64,000 nucleotides of DNA from CAVSDF01 sp963726715 (GCA_963726715.1 CAVSDF010000005.1:124001-188000), one strand, 5' to 3'. Shown: positions 29,138 to 38,306, counted from the stretch's first letter. Notes: generated from the letters alone by a model not told the origin. Translations and numbers: made by a program.

Positions 29138-30176
29138 TCACCCCATCGCCTGATATGCCAGCGAGGCGTAGCGGCCGGTCGTGGCGTGGTCGAGCTGGCG
29201 CTCGATGTCCTGCACGAGGCCGCTCGCGCCGATGCGGAAGAGGTCGGGCTGCATCCAGCGCACGCCGAGTTCCTCGCGCATCAGGATGAGCCACTCGGTT
29301 GCCTGCTTGGCTGTCCGGAGGCCGCCGGCGGGCTTGAAGCCGACGCGATGGCCGGTCGCTTCGTGGTAGGCGCGGATGGCGCGGACCATCACGAGGCTGT
29401 TGGCGAGCGTCGCGTTGACCGACTCCTTGCCCGTGCTCGTCTTGATGAAGTCCGCCCCCGCCTGCATCGCCACGACCGACGCCTTCGCCACGCCGCGGAG
29501 CGTGCCGAGTTCGCCGACGGCGAGGATGGCCTTGAGGTGCGCTTCTCCGCATGCCGCGCGCATCTCGGCGACCTCGTCGTAGAGCGCCTGCCAGTTCTGC
29601 GTGAGCACGTGCTGGCGCGAGATGACGATGTCGATCTCGTCTGCCCCATCCGCAACGGACGCGCGGATCTCGTCGATGCGCTGGCGGAGCGGGCTCAGGC
29701 CGTGCGGGAAGCCGGTCGAGACGGCGGCGACGGGGATTCCGGAGCCGTCGGAGCGCCTCGACGGCGGTCCCGACGAAGGCGTGGTAGACGCAGACGGCGC
29801 CGGTCGTGATGGTCTCGTGGACGCCGAGCGCGGCGAGGACCTCGGCGCGCACGGGGTGGCGGGCCTTCTCGCAGAGCCGCCGGACCGTGCCCGGCGTGTC
29901 GTCGCCGCTGAGCGTCGTCAGGTCGATCGTGCGGATGGCGTGGAGCAGCCACGCGGCCTGGTGCGCCTTCTTGACCGTCCGCCGCGTGCCGAGCGTGGCG
30001 GCGCGGCGCTCGACGGCGCTGCGGTTGACGCGCACGTCCTCGACCGATGACAGATCGAGCGCCACGCCGGGGTTGCGCGCGACGGGGTCGGTGACGGCGG
30101 TGCCAGGCGCGGTGTGCGCAGCCATGCGGGGCGTCGCCGCCGGGGCGTCGAAGGATGCGGAAGCGGGCGTCGCCAT
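29138..30176 (-). CDS. deoC: Deoxyribose-phosphate aldolase, long form (one frame slip)
   Basis: About 345 residues with one slip near 29745. DeoC splits 2-deoxyribose-5-phosphate into glyceraldehyde-3-phosphate and acetaldehyde. The N-terminal 110 residues (NRSAVERRAATLGTRRTVKK, AIRTIDLTTLSGDDTPGTVR) are the extension of the long, eukaryote-like class. Core motifs: KARHPVRAEVLAALGVHETI, EIDIVISRQHVLTQNWQALY, LKAILAVGELGTL, GADFIKTSTGKESVNATL (Schiff-base Lys) and HRVGFKPAGGLRTAKQATEW (second active-site Lys). Probably co-transcribed with the ALDH16-type gene 211 bases downstream, giving a path from deoxynucleoside breakdown to acetate. A TACCTTGC box lies 24 bases before the ATG. Confidence 0.92.
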
Positions 30177-30199
30177 GTGCGCGGTCGGGTCGGGTGCGC

Positions 30200-30207
30200 G
30201 CAAGGTA
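30200..30207 (-). promoter_or_regulatory. deoC: Candidate -7 box TACCTTGC of deoC
   Basis: Minus-strand TACCTTGC 24 bases before the ATG, matching the recurring octamer of this window. Confidence 0.35.
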
Positions 30208-30339
30208 CCCCCGCCCGCCGCCGATGTGCCCGGCGGGGGTGCGCTCCTCTCCTCCCTCCTGCCGCTGCGCGCTGCGCGCGCTCCGTGGCGGACCTGGCCC
30301 CCCACCTGCCACTGCGGCCTGAACGGCCTCCACGGCGGT

Positions 30340-30363
30340 CCTCCCCCGCGGTCGCGGGGGAGG
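30340..30363. terminator. Strong GC hairpin after the TonB receptor gene
   Basis: Ten-base perfect arms CCTCCCCCGC and GCGGGGGAGG with loop GGTC, 39 bases past the receptor stop. No U-tract follows on either strand, so terminator function is inferred. The sequence on its 3' side (GGTGCCCGAAGGGCGGAGGG) resembles dispersed REP-like repeats seen in other GC-rich bacteria. Confidence 0.45.
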
Positions 30364-30401
30364 TGCCCGAAGGGCGGAGGGGGCGATGCGGCCCGCGCCC
30401 C

Positions 30402-32734
30402 TCAGAACCGGTAGGTCAGCGCCACGCGGGCGTTGCGGGGGGCGCCGGGGGTGAAGTGGAGCTCGGAGACCGGGGCGGCCTCGCCGCGCAGACGGCTCTC
30501 GGTGTCGAACTGCGCCTCGTTCCACTCGACGTTCAGCACGTTCTCGACCGTCGCGCTCACCTCGACCGCTTTGAAGCGGTACGACGCCCCTGCGCTCACA
30601 ACCGTGTAGCCGAGCGCCGTCACCGAGCGGTCCTCGTTGGCCGGGCGGTCGCCGATGTGGACGAGCCGCAGGCTGCCGCTCGCGCCGCTCGGGTGCCGCG
30701 CCGTCAGGCCGCCGGTTGCGGTGACGCGCGGGGCGAGGGGGACCTCGTCGGCGCCGTTCGGCTCGCCGACGAGGGTGCCGCGGCTCAGCGTCACGTCGGC
30801 GTCGGCGAGGAGCCACGGGCGGAGCGCGAGGCGCCCTTCGAGGTCGACGCCTACGCGGCGGCTCTCGCCCGACGCCTCCGTCGTGCCGGCGTCGCCGATG
30901 TAGACGAGCTCCTGCTCCAGATCGAGGCGCCACAGCGCCGCCGACACGTTGAGGGTCTTCACCGGACGGGCGCGGACGCCGATCTCAGCGCCGAGGGCGC
31001 GCGGAAGCGTCCGCAGCGTCGGCGTGTCGGTGGTGCAGAGGGGGCCGCAGCCGGGCGGGTTGCGGCGGATGCGGTCGGCCTGCACGACGGCGCGGGCGTC
31101 GTTCGAGTGGAAGCCGGAGCCGCCGTTCAGGAACACGTCGACGCGTCGAGGTCGGCGAGAGGATGACGCTGAGCTTGGGGCTGAGGATCGTCGACTGCGC
31201 GGTGCCCGGAGACGTGCGGACGGCCCGTGTCGATGCCTTCCAGGCGGTCGTCTACGTCGAAGGTGAAGTAGTCCGTCCGCAAACCGGCGATGATGCGCAG
31301 GCGCGTGCTGAGCGAGACGTCTTCCTCGGCCCACAGCGACACGTTGCGTTCTTCGACGTGGCTGTCGACGAAGGCCTCGTCGCGGACGCGGTCGGGGCTG
31401 TGCGAGAGCGCCACGTCGGCACCGTCGGCGCGGGCGGTCGCGCCGATCGAGGCCGTCGCGTAGGCGTCGCCGAGGCGATGCGGACGGCGGTAGCGGGCGT
31501 TGACGCCGCGCAGGCTGCGGAGGTCGCGCTGCTCGATCATGTCGCCGCGAATCGGGTCGTCGAGGAAGAGGGTGAAGTTGGAGAAGAGCTTGAAGCGGTA
31601 GCGGACCGCGTACGCCTGCACGTCGAGGCCCTGCGCGCCGCCGCTGCTCGCGTAGCGCACGTTCACGTCCTCGCGGCTCGTCGCGCCGCCCTCGCCGTCG
31701 TCGATCGACCCGAAGCGCGAGATGAGGCCGCTGTCCACGGCGCGCTGCGGGATCTGCCCCGAGGCATCCCACGCCGACGTGAAGCTGCTCGCGGTCAGGC
31801 TCACGCGCCCGCCGCCGTTTCCGATCTCGCGGGTGAGCTTGCCGAAGACGTTGACGCGGTGGAAATCCTGCGAGGCGTCGAACGGCCCGTCGGTGCGGAT
31901 GAACTGCCCGGCGAGGTAGCCGCTCGTCGCGCCGTCGTCGATCGGGAGGCCGACGAGCGCCGTCGCGTCGAGCGAGCGGAACGCGCCGCCCTGCACGCGC
32001 ACGAGGTTCTCCGTCAGCCGCTCCTTCGTCGCAAACCCGATCGCGCCCCCGGTGGCGAGGTTGCCGTCTTCGGCGCGGTACGGGCCCTTGTTGACGTCGA
32101 TGCGCTCGACGGTTTCGGGGATGACGAAGTGGAGGTCGGCGTAGCCCTGCCCGTGGCCGTGCGAGACCATGTTGACGGGCACGCCATCGACCGAGACGTT
32201 GATGTCGGTGCCGTGGTCGGCGTCGAAGCCGCGGATGAAGATCTGCTCGGCCTTGCCGCCGCCTGCGTGCTGGGCGGTCACGACGCCGGGCGCGAGCCGC
32301 AGCAGGTCCTGCGCCGAGCGCGTCGGGCGCACGAGCAGGTCGAGCGCACGCACCGTCTCTGACGACGCCGCCGAGCGCGGACGGTCGGTTTCGGCAAGCA
32401 CGGTGGAAAGCTGCACGTCATTCGACGAGAGCGAGAAGGCGAGCACCGGCGCCATCCCGTCGCTGCCGACGGTCACGGCGGCCTGCATCGTCGAATAGCC
32501 GACGTACGACGCGGCGGCCGTGTACCGCCCGGCACCGACGCCGTCGATGCGGAACGCACCATCGGCCCCGGCAGACGCCGCGCGGGGTGTCCCGACGATG
32601 CGGACGGTGGCGCCGGGGAGCGGCAGGCCGGTTGCGGCGTCGCGAACGGTGCCGGTGATCTGGGCGTGGGCGGTGCCGGTGAGGCACAGCAGGAAAGCGG
32701 TCGCAGCGAGCGGCCGGAAGAGAGTGGAGGTCAT
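30402..32734 (-). CDS. TonB-dependent outer-membrane receptor, likely metal-related (one frame slip)
   Basis: About 777 residues with a slip near 31150. Signal peptide (LAATAFLLCLTGTAHAQ), carboxypeptidase-like regulatory domain (ITGTVRDAATGLPLPGATVR, ASYVGYSTMQAAV), plug domain (LLRLAPGVVTAQHAGGGKAE, IFIRGFDADHGTDINVSVDG) and a beta barrel ending in ARVALTYRF with the terminal Phe required for BAM insertion. The plug stretch VNMVSHGHGQGYADLHF is close to that of zinc/nickel/cobalt receptors of the ZnuD kind. The gene follows a His-rich exported protein on the same strand, supporting metal uptake. The ligand is an inference. No B12 riboswitch is visible upstream. Confidence 0.88.
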
Positions 32735-32998
32735 CGAATGGGGAAGGGGAGTCGGCGCCGCACGCAGGATCAGGCGGGCGCCGAAGGCCGCGTCCGCCAC
32801 GCCGCCGCACGCATCGAGCGGGGCAGGGCCGTGGGGACGGGGCACGCAGAGGGGATGGCGCGCCGAAGAGCGCACCGGAAGTTGGAGGAGTGCCGCACGA
32901 TTGCCGCGTCCGGCCACGCATCCCGGCCGCCGCATCCTTGTGGATGCAGGGGCCGGTCGGAATGCCGCCGGAGTAGACGTGCAGGGCCGCGCGAGCGG

Positions 32999-33580
32999 TC
33001 AGGCCGCGCGCCGCGGCGGCGGCGCCTCGACCGCGAGGGCTGCGTCGACAGGCACGAGCACCTCGCCCGAGAACCGGATGCCGCGCATCACCGGCGGCAC
33101 CGGCAGCGTCGGCGGCGACGGCAGGCAGTGCTTGCCGATGCCCGCGACGAGAACCGCTGGCGGCGGCTCCGTCGGCCCGTCGTGCGTGTGGACGTGACCG
33201 CCGTGCGCGTGCGCGCGGTGCACCGCCGCCGCGCCGATCTCGTCGTGATCGTCCGCGTCCGCGTGATGGTCGTCCGCTCCGGCGTGGTCGTGATCGTCGC
33301 TGTCGTCGTCGGGATGGCCTGCGCGGTCGTGATCGTCGAGATGCCCCGCAGCGTCGTGGGCGTCGCCGCCGGGATCGTCCGCAGCGTCGTGGTCATCCCG
33401 ATGCAGTTCGCTGTGCGCGTGCGATTCGCGCGCTGCTGCCTCGTGACCGGTCTCGTGGTGCGCCGTCGCGCCGTGCTGGATCAGCCACCACCCGTGCCCG
33501 GCCGCCGACGCACTCGCGAGCAGCACGTATCCCGCGACGACGAGCGCGAGGACGCCGCCGCGCAGCGCCCGCCCGACCAT
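32999..33580 (-). CDS. Histidine/aspartate-rich exported protein, probable metal binder
   Basis: 193 residues. Signal anchor (GGVLALVVAGYVLLASASAA) is followed by a stretch of about 110 residues packed with His and Asp (HHETGHEAAARESHAHSELH, DDDSDDHDHAGADDHHADAD, HAHGGHVHTHDG), then a Pro-rich tail with one Cys. Such HDH clusters bind Zn, Ni, Co or Cu and are used as periplasmic buffers. It lies directly upstream (264 bases) of the TonB receptor on the same strand, so the two probably form a metal-acquisition unit. The start at 33580 gives a normal signal peptide; longer readings add Arg-rich sequence unlikely to be coding. Part of the gene shows repeats of GATGACCACGAC-like codons. Confidence 0.7.
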   Translation of the reverse strand: MVGRALRGGVLALVVAGYVLLASASAAGHGWWLIQHGATAHHETGHEAAARESHAHSELHRDDHDAADDPGGDAHDAAGHLDDHDRAGHPDDDSDDHDHAGADDHHADADDHDEIGAAAVHRAHAHGGHVHTHDGPTEPPPAVLVAGIGKHCLPSPPTLPVPPVMRGIRFSGEVLVPVDAALAVEAPPPRRAA

Positions 33581-34072
33581 CGCCCGGCCCACCGTCCGGA
33601 ATCGTCTGCCGCGGCGTTCGCGGTGCGCACGTCGGGGCTTGGTCACGCGGCGTGGATCGGGTGGAAGGCGCAGGTCGCGCGCGGGTGGAAAACAGCCCCG
33701 AAGGCTACACAATCGCCGCGCCTGCAAACAGTCCACTCCCTGTCCAATCGCCTCGCGTGCGTCTCCGGCCTGTGACGGATCTGCAACGCATTGTCCAGCC
33801 CAGACGATCGCCGGTGGGGGACTCAGCCCGGCCGCGCAGTGACGTAGGGCGACGCGCCGGGTGCGTGAGGGCATCCGGGCGTGCCTGCGCGCGTTCCGAA
33901 ATGCGTTCCGACGCCTGCCACGCCGGGGGACACATACGGGACACGCGGGGCGAAACAGGGGCGAACCCCTGTCACCGGCCGACAAAGACGTGGCACGGCA
34001 CGGCACCGCAGGGCCAGACGAGAGACGCCCCGGAATCGGCTTCAAAGGCACGATCCGGGGCGTTTTCGATAG
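33581..34072. other. Intergenic stretch without recognisable gene
   Basis: About 490 bases between the His-rich gene and the tRNA. It is less GC-rich in parts (33690-33770). It contains an inverted repeat ACGCCCCGGA/TCCGGGGCGT at 34025-34063 followed by TTTT on the plus strand. I find no integrase or attachment-site duplication near the tRNA. Confidence 0.5.
34025..34063 (+). terminator. Hairpin with short T-run beside the tRNA gene
   Basis: Arms ACGCCCCGGA and TCCGGGGCGT enclose 19 bases, and TTTT follows on the plus strand. It could also terminate the minus-strand tRNA transcript, which enters it about ten bases after the tRNA end, though no U-run follows on that side. Confidence 0.45.
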
Positions 34073-34146
34073 TGGCGTGAGAGGGGCTCGAACCCTCGAC
34101 CTTACGATTATGAGTCGTACGCTCTAACCAGCTGAGCTACCACGCC
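34073..34146 (-). tRNA. tRNA with CAU anticodon (Met elongator, or Ile2 if lysidine-modified)
   Basis: A complete 74-base cloverleaf on the minus strand. Acceptor GGCGTGG pairs with TCACGCC (last pair G-U), D-stem GCTC/GAGC, anticodon stem TACGA/TCGTA with loop CTCATAA (anticodon CAU), variable AGGTC, T-stem GAGGG/CCCTC with loop TTCGAGC, discriminator A. The 3' CCA is not encoded. The D-arm with GGTTA and A73 suits elongator tRNA-Met; tRNA-Ile2 cannot be excluded without modification data. Confidence 0.93.
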
Positions 34147-34589
34147 AGAGGCGCGCGGGCGCGCATCGGGACCGGAGGATACGCCGACCGCCGCCGCTGC
34201 CGCAACGCCGCCGCGTGAGAGTGCCGCGAAGAGGGGGCGGGGTGGGGAGAGGGTGGGGTTGTGAGTTGGTGATGGGGGGGCGCTGGTTCGTCCGTGACAC
34301 GTGGCGATCCGTAGGGGGGATGATGCACGTCCCGTCGTCTCGCTCCCACCGCTCGCACGCTCGGTCGCCCCGATTCCGCGGCATCCGCGGACATGACGCA
34401 CCGCCACGCCACGGACATCGTGGAAGGGGGGACCGCGCAAATCCGGCGTGACCGCCCGCCGCCCCCTCCGCCGCCCGATCTTCCCTGAGCGCCCGCACCC
34501 CGCAGACCCCGCACCGCGAAGGCGGTCCAACGGCCAGCGCGCCTCCCCACGTCCCCACGAACCCACCGCTCACCAACTCACCAACCCAC
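34147..34589. other. Intergenic stretch with C/A-rich tracts
   Basis: About 440 bases between the tRNA and holB. Two related C/A-rich tracts occur: CCATCACCAACTCACAACCC on minus near 34257-34276, and CTCACCAACTCACCAACC on plus at 34569-34586, immediately before the holB ATG. No gene is seen. Confidence 0.5.
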
Positions 34590-35762
34590 ATGCCCTGGTC
34601 CTCCGTCGTCGCGCAGCCCCGCGTGGGTGAGACGCTTGCGCGCGCCGTCGCCGCCGGGCGGGTGGCGCACGCGTACCTGTTCCACGGGCCGTCGGGCAGC
34701 GGGAAGCGGGCCGCCGGGGTGGCCCTCGCCGCCGCCCTCCTGTGCGAGCGACGCGCCGACGGCGAGGGCGATGCTTGCGGCGCGTGCGGGGCGTGCCTGA
34801 AGGTTGCGCGCGGGGTCCATCCCGACCTGCACGTCCTCCTCCCGACGCCGTCCGATGCCGACGCCGACGACTACGCGGCCCGCCTCGCCGCCTTCGCTGC
34901 CGATCCGTACGCATCCGTCGACTATGCCCGGCGCCCGAACCTCGGCGACGCCTCGAAAACGTCCAACAAGCAGGTGCTCTACTCGGTCGAGCGGATGCAG
35001 GAGGACGTGCGCCGCCCGATGGGCTACCGCCCGACGGAGGGGCGGATGAAGGTCGCCCTCATCGCCGACGCCCACGTGATGCGCACGGAGGCCGCCAACG
35101 CCTTCCTGAAACTCCTCGAAGAACCGGGCGCGCAGGCGCTCTTCGTGCTCACGACCGACCGCCTCGACCGCGTCCTCCCGACCGTCATCTCGCGCTGCCA
35201 GCAGGTCCGCTTCGACCCGCTGCCCGACGAGGCCGTCGCCGACGAACTCCGCCGCCGCGGCCTCGCCGACGGCGCCGCCGCCGAGCCGCTCGCGCGGATG
35301 GCGGGCGGATCCCTCACGCGGGCGCTCGAAATCGCCGAGCAAGGCGACACGCTCGCGCGGCGCGATCTCGCCCTCCGCTTCGCCCGCTACGCCCACTCCG
35401 GACGCCCGGATCAGGCCGCGGCGCTCGACGAGATGGCGGCGCTCGGGCGCGAACCGCTCAAAGCGGTGCTGGAGATGCTGCTGCGCTGGACGCACGACCT
35501 CGTCCGCCACCGCGCCCTCGGCGACGACGCCCCGCTCATCAACGCCGACATCGCCGAGTCCATCGCGCGCTTCGGGCGCAACGTGCCGGGCGCCGATCTG
35601 TCGGCGATGGTCGATCTGGCCGAGGAGGCGCGCGACCTCATCGAGCGCAACGTGTCGGCGGCGCTCGTCGTGCGCGTGCTGGCGTTGCGGATGCGGCGGG
35701 CGATGCACGAGGGCGTCCATGTGCCGCTCTTCGAACCGCTCGCGCCGCTCCACGACGCCTGA
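34590..35762 (+). CDS. holB: DNA polymerase III delta-prime subunit
   Basis: 390 residues, an AAA+ clamp-loader subunit that helps open and load the sliding clamp. VVAQPRVGETLARAVAAGRV at the start, Walker A HGPSGSGKRAAG, a zinc-binding knuckle with CGACGACLKVARGVHPD, MKVALIADAHVM, then the sensor region NAFLKLLEEPGAQALFVLTT and PTVISRCQQVRFDPL (SRC motif). The delta-prime arm follows, with the C-terminal collar helices from about residue 230. Walker A is intact, as in several non-enterobacterial HolB proteins. The ATG lies right after a CTCACCAACTCACCAACCCAC leader, without a Shine-Dalgarno. The next gene follows 69 bases downstream. Confidence 0.9.
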   Translation: MPWSSVVAQPRVGETLARAVAAGRVAHAYLFHGPSGSGKRAAGVALAAALLCERRADGEGDACGACGACLKVARGVHPDLHVLLPTPSDADADDYAARLAAFAADPYASVDYARRPNLGDASKTSNKQVLYSVERMQEDVRRPMGYRPTEGRMKVALIADAHVMRTEAANAFLKLLEEPGAQALFVLTTDRLDRVLPTVISRCQQVRFDPLPDEAVADELRRRGLADGAAAEPLARMAGGSLTRALEIAEQGDTLARRDLALRFARYAHSGRPDQAAALDEMAALGREPLKAVLEMLLRWTHDLVRHRALGDDAPLINADIAESIARFGRNVPGADLSAMVDLAEEARDLIERNVSAALVVRVLALRMRRAMHEGVHVPLFEPLAPLHDA

Positions 35763-35799
35763 GCAGCGGCGGCAGGGACGGAGGCCGGGGCGGGTGTCG

Positions 35800-35807
35800 T
35801 ATGTTCG
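35800..35807 (+). promoter_or_regulatory. Candidate -7 box TATGTTCG
   Basis: TATGTTCG lies 24 bases before the ATG at 35832, one base from the perfect copy TATGTTTG at 8241. Confidence 0.45.
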
Positions 35808-35831
35808 CCCGACCGACACGCTCCCCGCCCG

Positions 35832-36509
35832 ATGCAGACAGCCGCCCAGCTCAATGGCTTGAGTGCGCACCGCGCCACGCTGCGGCTCTCGCCCGACGAA
35901 CTGGTCTTCTCCGGTCGGGGGCGCGCCCTCGGACGCGTCGAGCGGCGGCTCGCGCTCGGCGACATCGTGCGCGTCGAGGCGCACCACGCCGAGGAGTCGT
36001 ACAACTTGCAGGTCTGGACCGAGGCGGCGTCGTGGCGCCTCCACGTCTTCGCACCCCTCGTCTGGCGCTTCGCCATCGAAGACGCCCTCCGGACGCTCGG
36101 GCGCCCCGTCGCCCGCTTCCGCGACGTACAGGTCGGCGCTGGACGCCGTCCGCGCCTCGCCGGTCTGCCGGGCGGCCCCATGCCGGGAGATTCCGTGCCG
36201 GGAGATTCCGGCGCCCCGCGCCGCGCCGCCGCTGCCCGCGCCACACCCGACGCTGCCGCCGAGCCCCGGCGCCCCGCGGCCGTCCCGCTGCTCGACGTAA
36301 CCGCCACGCTCCGCGTCGGCGAGACGCTGCCGGTGCGGCTGAGCGTCGAGACGCCCGACGGCGCGCGCGTGACGGTGCGCCTCACCGGCCAGATCGAGCA
36401 CATCGACGCAGCGCCGAGCCGCGCATCGGGCGACGGCCGCTCGGGCGATGGGCGTTCGGGCGAAGGGGATGGACAGGCGGGTGTGCCGGTCCTGCGCGTC
36501 CACACCTGA
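35832..36509 (+). CDS. Hypothetical protein with PH/GRAM-like N-terminal domain
   Basis: 225 residues, soluble, no signal peptide. The first 105 residues alternate strands and end in a helix (ATLRLSPDELVFSGRGRALG, ALGDIVRVEAHHAEESYNLQ, SWRLHVFAPLVWRFAIEDAL), resembling bacterial PH-like or GRAM domains that bind lipid or protein. A disordered Pro/Ala/Arg segment includes a tandem GDSVPGDSG from a 15-base duplication (36180-36210). The final 70 residues (TATLRVGETLPVRLSVETPD, VTVRLTGQIEHIDA) look like a small beta sandwich. No named family recognised. It precedes the VWA and PP2C genes after a palindrome and may belong functionally with them. Confidence 0.55.
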   Translation: MQTAAQLNGLSAHRATLRLSPDELVFSGRGRALGRVERRLALGDIVRVEAHHAEESYNLQVWTEAASWRLHVFAPLVWRFAIEDALRTLGRPVARFRDVQVGAGRRPRLAGLPGGPMPGDSVPGDSGAPRRAAAARATPDAAAEPRRPAAVPLLDVTATLRVGETLPVRLSVETPDGARVTVRLTGQIEHIDAAPSRASGDGRSGDGRSGEGDGQAGVPVLRVHT

Positions 36510-36531
36510 CGGGAGATGCGGCGTTGGGGAC

Positions 36532-36560
36532 GCAGAGACGCATCGGCGATGCGTCTCTGC
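36532..36560. repeat. 29-base palindrome, GCAGAGACGCATCG arms
   Basis: Perfect arms around one G; GTAG/CTAC ends are replaced by GCAG/CTGC, a compensated double change that keeps pairing. Located 23 bases after a stop codon. Confidence 0.8.
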
Positions 36561-36682
36561 GCGGAACGTCGCCACGTCCACCCGCGGTGGCGCGCGATTC
36601 GAACGGCGCCGGTCGTCCGCGCCGGGCACCACGCGGCACCGTCGGCATTCCGGACGTTTCCGCGCCCGCTTCCGTCTCCCCG

Positions 36683-37546
36683 ATGGCCTATTCCGCCGAG
36701 ATCAGCCGCCGCAGCCCGGCGGCGTTCGTGTTTCTCCTCGACCAGTCGGCGTCGATGCAGGACCGCTTCGGCGGCGCCGAGCAGCGCGGTGACGCGGCGC
36801 CGTCGAAAGCGCGCGTCCTCGCCGACACGGTCAACCGGCTGCTGCAAAACCTCGTGCTGCGGAGCGCCAAGGAAGACGGCGTGCGCGACTATTTCCACGT
36901 CGGCGTCGCCGGATATGGCGAGCGCGTCGGGTGGCTCGTCACGCCGACCGACGGGCAGGGCGCGCCGGGCGGTCTCGTGCCGATCTCGCACCTCGCCGAG
37001 CACCCGCTGCGCCTCGACACCCGCGTCCGACGCGTGCCCGACGGGCAGGGCGGGTTCGCCGAGCAGACGACGCGCCGCCCGGTCTGGTTCGAGAGCGCCG
37101 CGCGCGGCGGCACGCCCATGTGCGCCGCCCTCGACCTCGCCACCCACGCCGTCCGCGCGTGGACCGATGCCCACCCGGACGCATTCCCGCCCGTCGTCGT
37201 CAACGTCACCGACGGCGAGGCGACCGACGGCGATCCGCTCCGCCACGCCCAGCTCCTCCGCTCGTACGGCACCCGCGACGGCGAGGCGCTGCTCTTCAAC
37301 GTCCACCTCAGTTCGACCGACGAGGCGCCCGTCGCCTTCCCATCGACCGTCGAAGAACTCCCGCGCGACGCCGCCGCCCGCGCGCTCTTCGAGATGACGA
37401 GCGCCCTCCCGTTCACGATGCGCGCAGCCGCCGAAGCCGAAGGGCTGCGCGTCGGCCTCGACACCCGCGGGTTCGTCTACAACGCCGACCCCGTCGCCCT
37501 CGTCCGCCTGCTCGAGATCGGCACCCGCCCGGCGACGCTGCGATGA
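36683..37546 (+). CDS. von Willebrand factor A domain protein (TerY-like)
   Basis: 287 residues forming a single VWA domain, cytoplasmic. The metal-ion-dependent adhesion site is complete: FVFLLDQSASMQDRFG (DxSxS), then ARGGTPMCAALDLATHAV with the Thr, and VVVNVTDGEATDGDP with the Asp. Length and the early MAYSAEISRRSPAAFVFLLD match TerY-type VWA proteins, which partner a PP2C phosphatase and a protein kinase in the TerY-P triad. The stop overlaps the PP2C ATG by four bases, so the two are translated together. A kinase is not found within reach. Likely a protein-protein interaction module under Ser/Thr phosphorylation control. Confidence 0.85.
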   Translation: MAYSAEISRRSPAAFVFLLDQSASMQDRFGGAEQRGDAAPSKARVLADTVNRLLQNLVLRSAKEDGVRDYFHVGVAGYGERVGWLVTPTDGQGAPGGLVPISHLAEHPLRLDTRVRRVPDGQGGFAEQTTRRPVWFESAARGGTPMCAALDLATHAVRAWTDAHPDAFPPVVVNVTDGEATDGDPLRHAQLLRSYGTRDGEALLFNVHLSSTDEAPVAFPSTVEELPRDAAARALFEMTSALPFTMRAAAEAEGLRVGLDTRGFVYNADPVALVRLLEIGTRPATLR

Positions 37547-38305
37547 GTGGGGAAGACGACGGACGACCGACGACGGACGACGGGATGCTCGGCGGCGCCA
37601 CCGCCGTGCTCGTGTGGACGGCGGCATCGGTCGAGAAGGCAGGGATGCGGCCCGACGAGAACGAGGACGCCATCGCCATCACGCCACACGTCGACGGCGG
37701 CCTCACCCTCGCCGTCGCCGACGGGGCGACCGAGAGCGCGTTCGCGCGGGCATGGGCGCGGTCGCTCGTCGCGGAGGCTGTCGAAAGATCGTCGTCTGTC
37801 GTCGATCGTCTGTCGTCCATCCCAAACGTGCACGCCCGCGCCCGTGCGGTTCACGGAGCGATGCTCGATGCGCGGCGCGCGTCGCTGCCGTGGTACGCCG
37901 CCGAGAAGGCCGACGCCGGGGCGCACGCCGCGCTCGTCGTCCTGACAGTCGCTCCCGACGGTAGCTACCGCGCCGAGGCGGTCGGCGATGCGTGCCTGTT
38001 CGAGATCGATGCCGCCGGCCGCCGCATCGCCGCGTGGCCGCTCGACACGCCCGGGGCCTTCGCCGCGCGCCCCGTCCTTGTCGCCTCGACCGGACCCGCG
38101 CCCGCCGCGCTCGTCCGCACCGGACGCATTCCCGACGGCGGCGCGCTCCTCGCCACGACCGATGCGCTCGCCGCGTACCTGCTGGCCCATCCGGGCGCGC
38201 CGTGGCCCGTTTCTGGCGATCCCGCCGAAGCCGTCGCCGCCGCTCGCGCCGGCCGGGATGCGCAACGACGACGTGGCGTGGGTGCGCATCGCGCGCGCGA
38301 CCTGA
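37543..38305 (+). CDS. PP2C-family Ser/Thr phosphatase (frame slip near C-terminus)
   Basis: About 254 residues. WTAASVEKAGMRPDENEDAI gives the first metal Asp motif (in PP2C usually RxxNED), LTLAVADGATESAFARAWAR the second (DGxG replaced by DGAT), YRAEAVGDACLFEID the third and GALLATTDALAAYLL the fourth. A slip near 38250 hides the native end, AGMRNDDVAWVRIARAT with stop at 38305; the literal frame runs to 38310. RNDD carries the last metal-binding Asp pair of PP2C. Starts inside the VWA stop (ATGA). Dephosphorylates Ser/Thr residues, probably acting on a partner of the VWA protein. Confidence 0.82.
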
Positions 38306-38306
38306 G

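Noticed and set aside
32735..32998. Cobalamin riboswitch upstream of the TonB receptor
   Set aside because: No B12-box-like sequence or the expected stem pattern on the minus strand.
33840..34146. Integrated element or attachment site at the tRNA
   Set aside because: I see no integrase, no duplicated tRNA 3' end and no change of gene content at this point.
36180..36210. Short tandem duplication as a regulatory repeat
   Set aside because: It lies in frame inside the coding sequence and only duplicates a GDSVPGDSG linker.
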